Origin: Nostoc sp. CHAB 5715
Lineage (GTDB): Bacteria > Cyanobacteriota > Cyanobacteriia > Cyanobacteriales > Nostocaceae
Assembly (NCBI RefSeq): GCF_020829685.1
Contig: NZ_JAIVFR010000119.1
Span: 1 to 10,904, forward strand
Length of the DNA stretch: 10,904 nucleotides
Direction of reading: 5' to 3'
The position numbers and the translations under genes were made by a program. Shown piece by piece: positions 7,153 to 10,904 of this stretch. Each line of letters starts with the position of its first letter. Within the stretch, counting starts at the first letter, position 1. Below the pieces are notes generated by a model. That model saw only the letters and a program-made list of their open reading frames with translations, ran no database searches and had not been told where the DNA came from.

Positions 7153-7617
7153 TCACAATTTTGCCATTGATTTAGTTTTGTAATGCAAATTTCGTGACTG
7201 TGGTTGAGTTGGAACAGGAGAACCAGAAGGAATTTTATCACGCCATAGGATCAAAGGAATACAGAAAAGTCCCAAAATAATTACTACTCCAGTCATTATC
7301 CAAACCATTAACCGAGTTGGTCTATAGTTCCCTTGTTCAATTTGCCAGAAAACTTGATTGTATCGCCACGCAGCTAACACAATTGTGAAAATTCCCGAAA
7401 TTACCAAAGCAACACCCAAATTTTCAGAATTAGATAATGGATTTACATGAGGTTCTTGTTGAGTAATGGCATGATTAAGCTGGCGCAGAAATATACCAAA
7501 TCGGGCAATAGCAATTCCAAAGCTAATCAATGCAATAGAAGTGCGTAGCCAAGCTAGAAAGGTACGTTCGTTCGCTTGATGCTCCCTTTGACGGTCAATT
7601 TTTGGTATTTTATCCAT
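7153..7617 (-). CDS. DUF202/YidH-type inner membrane protein
   Basis: The 154-residue protein has the DUF202 signature near its start: REHQANERTFLAWLRTSIAL, followed by a hydrophobic stretch ending ARFGIFLR. Three membrane segments are seen, at about residues 26-45, 67-85 and 104-124. A polar, Pro/Ser-rich tail follows and is expected to face one side of the membrane. The family is widespread (E. coli YidH/YidG) and has no established function in bacteria. The ATG at 7617 is the only good start; upstream sequence has only a weak AGAAG. It diverges from msrA, and a short hydrophobic open frame lies just upstream on the same strand. Confidence 0.88.
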   Translation of the reverse strand: MDKIPKIDRQREHQANERTFLAWLRTSIALISFGIAIARFGIFLRQLNHAITQQEPHVNPLSNSENLGVALVISGIFTIVLAAWRYNQVFWQIEQGNYRPTRLMVWIMTGVVIILGLFCIPLILWRDKIPSGSPVPTQPQSRNLHYKTKSMAKL

Positions 7618-7656
7618 GAGTATCTTCTGACGCCAAGTTTCCCTTGATGAATAGCA

Positions 7657-7764
7657 TTAACTAGTAAAAGAGCAAACAAGTCCAGTGAGAATTATCAGAA
7701 GACCCCAAGCGATCGCTAGAATCTTTACAATATTAAATAAGGTAAAGATATATATCAGAGTCAA
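7657..7764 (-). CDS. Possible small membrane peptide
   Basis: A 35-codon open frame starts at TTG 7764 and ends 40 bp before the DUF202 gene on the same strand. Its product would contain the hydrophobic stretch [20 protein letters not shown]. There is no convincing ribosome binding site or ATG, and it lies in the region where the msrA promoter is also expected. It may be a real small membrane protein, a relic of a larger one, or chance. I do not recognise a family. Confidence 0.2.
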   Translation of the reverse strand: MTLIYIFTLFNIVKILAIAWGLLIILTGLVCSFTS

Positions 7765-7769
7765 AATCA

Positions 7770-8438
7770 ATGGCACTATTCGGATTTGGCAAAAAAGCAG
7801 TTATGCCCACACCTGAGGAAGCTTTGCCAGGAAGGGCACAGTCTATGTCAGTACCCGCTCATCATTATGTCAATAAGAATCCCTTACAAGCTCCTTATCC
7901 CGATGGATTAGAGAAGGCAATTTTTGGCTTGGGCTGTTTTTGGGGTGCAGAACGCAAATTCTGGCAACTTAAGGGAGTTTACACCACCGCAGTCGGTTAC
8001 GCTGCTGGGTTCACACCCAACCCCACTTATGAAGAGGTATGTAGTGGGCGAACCGGTCACAATGAAGTGGTGTTGGTTGTGTTTGATCCCAAAGTCATTA
8101 GTTATTCTGAACTACTCAAAGTCTTCTGGGAAAGCCACAATCCCACCCAAGGGATGCGCCAAGGTAATGATGCTGGCACTCAATACCGTTCAGGAATTTA
8201 TGTATATTCCGAAACTCAAAAGCAACTAGCAGAAGCATCGCGGGAAGCTTATCAGCAAGCTCTCAACGATGCAGGTTATGGCAAGATTACTACAGAAATC
8301 TTGGATGCGCCAGAATTCTACTACGCTGAAGCTTACCATCAGCAATACCTGGCTAAAAATCCTAACGGGTATTGTGGTTTAGGAGGGACAAACGTATCTT
8401 GTCCCGTGGGTGTAGTTGAATCGCAGGTTAGTAGTTAG
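7770..8438 (+). CDS. msrA: Peptide-methionine (S)-S-oxide reductase
   Basis: MsrA reduces methionine-(S)-sulfoxide, free or in proteins, back to methionine using thioredoxin; it acts in the cytosol in repair of oxidative damage. The 222-residue protein has the catalytic GCFWG motif (residues 55-59, Cys56). [22 protein letters not shown], a typical substrate-site region, follows (about 76-97), then [24 protein letters not shown]. Two C-terminal cysteines, Cys202 and Cys211, are placed as the recycling pair of the E. coli-type enzyme, and the N-terminal extension (LFGFGKKA...EEALPGR) also matches that longer type. The ATG at 7770 has only a weak AGAG upstream. No msrB is fused or adjacent. Confidence 0.96.
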   Translation: MALFGFGKKAVMPTPEEALPGRAQSMSVPAHHYVNKNPLQAPYPDGLEKAIFGLGCFWGAERKFWQLKGVYTTAVGYAAGFTPNPTYEEVCSGRTGHNEVVLVVFDPKVISYSELLKVFWESHNPTQGMRQGNDAGTQYRSGIYVYSETQKQLAEASREAYQQALNDAGYGKITTEILDAPEFYYAEAYHQQYLAKNPNGYCGLGGTNVSCPVGVVESQVSS

Positions 8439-8777
8439 AAATGGAGTTGGTAGGGTAGTCAACTTACAGCTATTTTCAGGTAAATAGACCACGCGGTAGG
8501 GGTTTAGCATTGCTCATTGGTGTCAACTTAAGCTAGAAATAGCTTAACTGTTGGCTTCCTCGCCCGCCTCGAACTAAAGTTCTTTGGCTTTTAGCTAAAG
8601 TCTACTGAAGTAGACTAAAGATTTTTGGCTATATTTAGTCATCTGAAGATGACTTTCGCTATTAGCAAGGAACTTCAGTTCCTTGCGGGACATAGCTTTT
8701 ACGTTAAGTTGACACGTATGAGCATTGCGCTTTACCCCTACGATAGATGTGGTTCAAATACATGAAAACTGCTGTAA
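8439..8777. other. Intergenic stretch after msrA
   Basis: No gene is seen between msrA and the decayed insertion sequence. Most of the stretch is the foldback element at 8496-8741. The short piece before it (8458-8494) looks like part of another dispersed repeat, but I cannot set its limits. Confidence 0.5.
8496..8741. mobile_element. MITE-like element with four stacked hairpins
   Basis: The ends are inverted repeats. GTAGGGGTTTAGCA...TTGCTCAT and GTGTCAACTTAA on the left match the reverse complement of the right end, which reads GTAGGGGTAAAGCG...ATGCTCAT and GTGTCAACTTAA. The inside holds four perfect hairpins: 8571-8582 (5-bp stem), 8599-8616 (8 bp), 8637-8654 (8 bp) and 8665-8686 (10 bp). 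All share the apex ACT-NN-AGT while the outer stem bases differ. No coding region is present. The outer GTAGGGG pair and the inner GTGTCAACTTAA pair could be two nested elements. Confidence 0.65.
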
Positions 8778-8806
8778 CCCACATTCCGCACCCTAAACTG
8801 TCACAG
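8778..8806 (+). repeat. Left terminal inverted repeat of the IS relic
   Basis: It starts CCCACATTCCGCACCC and runs through CTGTCACAG. It pairs with 9741-9767 with a few mismatches and a one-base gap. CTGTAA directly precedes it. Confidence 0.7.
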
Positions 8807-9116
8807 AGGGAAATTACGGGGAAAAAAAGTCCAAGTGAGAATAAAAACAAACATTCTTAGTCAAAAAAGACATTTGAGCAGCGATGAATGACCAAGAATG
8901 GCATCAAAACGGGTTGTCAATAAGGAGCAATAAGAACTGATGGTAGTGGGAGAAAGTCTGAAATAAATAAATAAATGAAGATGTTAAAGACTGAAATCAT
9001 AAATTAGACTAATGAATTGAAGTGACAAACCTAAATTATTGACATAGTAAATTAGAGCTATTAATCAACGGGATTAGCTCATTATGCTGTGGAAATTAAA
9101 TTAATAGAGAGAAGAA
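8807..9116. other. AT-rich interior of the IS relic without recognisable gene
   Basis: This part lies inside the insertion sequence boundaries on the 3' side of the transposase. It contains only short open frames (the longest noted is an 18-codon ATG frame at 8884) and a run of AAATA units near 8965. I see no transposase similarity and no structured RNA. Confidence 0.4.
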
Positions 9117-9254
9117 TTAGGTAACTAATTGATAGTAACCTAGACAATCATCTGGGAAAAGATTCAAGATAAAATCCCTATCTTGAGTCCAATTAGAGAT
9201 GTATTTTTCGTTGTGAAGTTCAACTAAATGAATAAAATATTGGTATGTCTCCAT
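9117..9254 (-). CDS. Short open frame of unknown origin in the IS relic
   Basis: A 45-codon ATG frame overlaps the end of the transposase relic in a different frame. The non-overlapping part, containing HNEKYISNWTQDRD and LFPDDCLGYYQLVT, has protein-like composition. I recognise no family. It may be the tail of a gene joined to the transposase by deletion, or chance. GGAG overlaps the ATG, so it is not a usable ribosome binding site. Confidence 0.2.
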   Translation of the reverse strand: METYQYFIHLVELHNEKYISNWTQDRDFILNLFPDDCLGYYQLVT

Positions 9255-9429
9255 CTCCTGAACATATTAGTTCTATGATAAATTGTTTTAAATCCGGTCT
9301 CTGGTCACGGGAATAACCGTAGGTTATGGTGATTTCTTTATTGCATTTTACTACTAATTCTTCTAAGTCTTGGGTATTGACTGTTTGTTGATTCTCAAAT
9401 ATTACTTCTGGTAAACTGGTATTGTATTC

Positions 9430-9484
9430 CCCCTTCGGGTTCGGCAGTCGCTCATGGGGGAAACCCCCAAGACCGCGCTGCCTC
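9430..9484. repeat. 55-bp palindromic repeat inserted in the transposase relic
   Basis: The core folds as GGCAG...CTGCC at the base and GGGG-GAAA-CCCC at the tip. Removing exactly these 55 bp joins the codons for HG to those for EYNT of the transposase, giving the expected HGEYNT. Confidence 0.6.
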
Positions 9485-9508
9485 ACCATGTACGTGCATT
9501 GATGATGA

Positions 9509-9534
9509 GCGGAGCCGGAGACGCTCCGCCTCCG
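9509..9534. repeat. 26-bp palindromic repeat inserted in the transposase relic
   Basis: CGGAGC (9510-9515) pairs with GCTCCG (9523-9528). Removing these 26 bp joins HLD to SSMHVHG in the transposase frame. Together with the 55-bp insertion the total is 81 bp, a multiple of three. Confidence 0.55.
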
Positions 9535-9740
9535 GTCTAAGTGTTATGTTGACAGTGATACACCAAATTTTTGGGCAGCTTTTAAGGCGATTATAAAAAA
9601 TATTGTATCCAGTCCTTTTATAAATAGTTTATCCATGACTCTCCCTAGTTTATCGTCGTTGAGATATTCTGGTTTTACTCCTGCTCCTATTAAATGCTCA
9701 CAGGCTATTGTTTCAAAACTTTGTCAGCTTTTTGTTGATG

Positions 9741-9767
9741 TGTGACAGTTAGGGTGCCGAAGGTGGG
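9741..9767 (-). repeat. Right terminal inverted repeat of the IS relic
   Basis: The reverse complement starts CCCACCTTCGGCACCC and runs to CTGTCACA, matching the left end at 8778. CTGTAA directly follows on the plus strand (9768-9773). Confidence 0.7.
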
Positions 9768-9773
9768 CTGTAA

Positions 9774-10034
9774 CGTGAGTTCAACGAACCTCTCCCTGCC
9801 TTGAACTAAAGTTCAAGTCTGTCCCTCTCCGACTCGGAGAGGGATAGGTTTTTCTTATAGGACTTATGCAAAATTACACGCTGTAGGGGCAATTCATGAA
9901 TTGCCCCTACCTAAAAATGACGGTTTCAGTTTCTTAGGGTGTGTTAGCGATGTCTACGACGGGCTACGCCTACGCGTAAAATACCGAAAGTATTGGGATA
10001 GTGCGTTAGCCAAGGACATAACGCACTTACAAGA
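9774..10034. repeat. Mosaic of short foldback repeats
   Basis: No gene is seen. Pieces in order are TTGAACT-AA-AGTTCAA (9801-9816), CCCTCTCC-GACTC-GGAGAGGG (9823-9843), a 28-bp perfect palindrome (9883-9910), and GTGCGTTA paired with TAACGCAC (10001-10008 with 10019-10026). The first has the same ACT-NN-AGT apex as the hairpins at 8571-8686. Confidence 0.55.
9883..9910. repeat. 28-bp perfect palindrome
   Basis: GTAGGGGCAATTCA is followed directly by its exact reverse complement, with the centre at CATG. It shares the GTAGGGG end with the element at 8496-8741. Confidence 0.75.
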
Positions 10035-10661
10035 TTATGAATTACGAATTAAATGAGCTAGGTGCTTTAAGACTTTCAGGACAATATATATATCATCACG
10101 ACTATCTAAAGCAAACAAATCAGATAGAGCATATTGTGGAGTTTCAGTTTTTAGCAGTTTGATAAATCTAAATTCATTACCATTGGTGATAAAGCCAAAA
10201 ACAGGTTTAGCCGAAGTTGCATCTGCCAACATATAAGCCAATGCTTGTGAAATTGCTGGCACTAACGAATAATCTGCTCGTTTTGCCTCAATAACGAGAA
10301 CCCAAAATGGAGGATGCAACACCAATATGTCAATACGTCCTCTGATAATCGTGCCTTCGTCTTCAGAAGAGATTTTTACCTCTTGTTCTGAGGCAATGTA
10401 GAAAGGCGGTTGATAAAAACCTCCTAGACGCAATAGTGGAGATAGCACCACCATTTTGACTACAGGTTCCAAAATAGGATATTTCGATAGATGCAAATAT
10501 CCTGCCTTGACTTCGTTGAGAGATTCCTTTTCTAAGTCACTCAACTCAGGTAAATTATGCCGCCATTCTGAAAAAAAATCTTCGTCGTCTGCAAGTTGTA
10601 GTCCAAATTCATCAATCAGTTGGGCTAGGGTGATATCTTTTCCTTGAAGAATTTGAACCAT
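10035..10661 (-). CDS. Orphan HsdR N-terminal-like nuclease-fold protein
   Basis: The 208-residue protein resembles the N-terminal nuclease domain of type I restriction enzyme R subunits (HSDR_N, PD-(D/E)XK fold). The key residues are visible: Asp111 in GRIDILVLHP, Glu125 and Lys127 in VIEAKRADY, and Gln139 with Tyr143 in SQALAYM, like the QxxxY motif of RecB-type nucleases. The N-terminal 60 residues are helical and acidic (ADDEDFFSEW). There is no helicase part, and no methylase or specificity subunit nearby, so it is not a complete restriction system. A nuclease or DNA-binding role is inferred, not shown. The last codons (LIRNS and stop) coincide with an AATTCGTAATTC repeat, so the C-terminus may be repeat-derived. 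The ATG at 10661 has only a weak TAAGGG about 8 nt upstream and lies 14 bp from a foldback element. Confidence 0.75.
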   Translation of the reverse strand: MVQILQGKDITLAQLIDEFGLQLADDEDFFSEWRHNLPELSDLEKESLNEVKAGYLHLSKYPILEPVVKMVVLSPLLRLGGFYQPPFYIASEQEVKISSEDEGTIIRGRIDILVLHPPFWVLVIEAKRADYSLVPAISQALAYMLADATSAKPVFGFITNGNEFRFIKLLKTETPQYALSDLFALDSRDDIYIVLKVLKHLAHLIRNS

Positions 10662-10675
10662 TTGTTAAACCCTTA

Positions 10676-10850
10676 GAGGATGTTTTAAAAGTTTTGGGCG
10701 AATATAATTCGCTACTACACAAGCTCTCGTCCACCTCCGTGAACTAACACAAAATCAAGGATTTCAAACCCACGGAGGTGGGTTTCGTCTGTGTAGACGC
10801 GATTTCCAATCGCCCAGGTGAGTAATATATTAGACTTTTCAAACAACCTC
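10676..10850. mobile_element. Nested foldback element
   Basis: The outer arms are GAGGATGTTTTAAAAGT (10676-10692) and, as reverse complement of 10834-10850, GAGGTTGTTTGAAAAGT, matching at 15 of 17. Inside lies a second foldback at 10695-10816. It starts TGGGCGAATATAATTCGC; its right arm, reverse complemented, starts TGGGCGATTGGAAATCGC. Its inner stem is perfect: CCACCTCCGTG (10731-10741) with CACGGAGGTGG (10771-10781). The inner element sits off-centre, as if inserted into the outer one. The sequence after 10850 shows nothing I recognise. Confidence 0.6.
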
Positions 10851-10904
10851 TTATACTTATCTGCCTAAAAAATCTTCCCTTGATATTTACCCTCATACTG
10901 CCTT

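Larger units (their letters stand above)
9220..9723 (-). pseudogene. IS1634-type transposase relic (DUF4277 region)
   Basis: Reading the minus strand from 9723, the frame gives FETIACEHLIGAGVKPEYLN and DDKLGRVMDKLF, a DUF4277-like segment. A TAA at 9544-9546 then interrupts it, followed by HLD. Two inserted repeats (9509-9534 and 9430-9484) split what should read HLDSSSMHVHGEYNT. Further on, ITITYGYSRDQRPDLKQF and LICSGDGDIPIF match the conserved IS1634 transposase core. After this, similarity stops and the frame ends. The start, the N-terminal part and the C-terminal catalytic portion are absent, so it cannot be active. The 89-codon ATG frame beginning at 9489 starts inside repeat-derived sequence and should not be called a gene. 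Confidence 0.85.
8778..9767 (-). mobile_element. Decayed IS1634-type insertion sequence
   Basis: The left end CCCACATTCCGCACCCTAAA and the reverse complement of the right end, CCCACCTTCGGCACCCTAAC, both continue into CTGTCACA. They form inverted repeats of about 28 bp. CTGTAA stands directly outside both ends (8772-8777 and 9768-9773), which fits a 6-bp target duplication. The inside holds a transposase relic of IS1634/DUF4277 type on the minus strand (9220-9723). About 990 bp remain, whereas full elements of this kind are roughly 1.7-2 kb. Much of the transposase, including its start and its C-terminal part, is missing. The left 430 bp (8807-9230) is AT-rich and not recognisably transposase. 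Confidence 0.75.

Noticed and set aside
8571..8686. Hairpin string considered as a tandem intrinsic terminator
   Set aside because: None of the stems is followed by a proper T-run on either strand, and the structure lies within inverted ends of a repeat element.
9220..9489. 89-residue open frame as an independent gene
   Set aside because: Its ATG and first 20 or so codons are inserted repeat; the rest is the core of a transposase whose upstream part continues in the same frame beyond a stop.
10035..10661. Complete type I restriction system
   Set aside because: No helicase domain, methylase or specificity gene is present within the window.

Overview
The window looks like chromosomal DNA of a filamentous, heterocyst-type cyanobacterium (Nostoc/Anabaena group). 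The grounds are ten copies of the HIP1 octamer GCGATCGC, heptameric short tandem repeats (CCCCACT and GTAATTC types), many short foldback repeats between genes, and cyanobacterial protein families (PxcA/CemA, a DUF3134-like protein). No rRNA, tRNA, CRISPR array or replication origin was recognised.

Layout. Positions 1-463 hold no convincing gene. A small acidic DUF3134-like gene (464-697, +) follows. Then come mltA (906-2198, -), a lytic murein transglycosylase, and pxcA (2294-3640, -), a light-dependent proton extrusion protein. pxcA diverges from a 732-residue P-loop protein (3728-5926, +) that reads as a degenerate UvrD/AddB-type SF1 helicase relative. A MITE-like repeat (5939-6093) separates it from an exported protein with an S74 self-cleaving chaperone domain (6127-6849, -), whose leader carries a second MITE-like repeat (6881-7034). 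A DUF202/YidH-type membrane protein (7153-7617, -) and msrA (7770-8438, +) diverge from each other.

From 8439 to the end the window is dominated by repeats. There is a foldback element with four stacked hairpins (8496-8741). Next is a decayed IS1634-type insertion sequence (8778-9767) that still has terminal inverted repeats and an apparent 6-bp target duplication; its transposase relic was itself entered by two palindromic repeats. A mosaic of short repeats follows (9774-10034). An orphan HsdR N-terminal-type nuclease-like gene (10035-10661, -) comes next, then a nested foldback element (10676-10850).

The genes do not form one pathway. They are mostly single-gene units: cell-wall turnover, ion/pH homeostasis, DNA metabolism and methionine sulfoxide repair. 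The most unusual content is how repeats interact with genes: heptamer repeats sit inside a coding region, form stop codons and gene ends, and lie in leaders. I found no convincing new multi-gene system.
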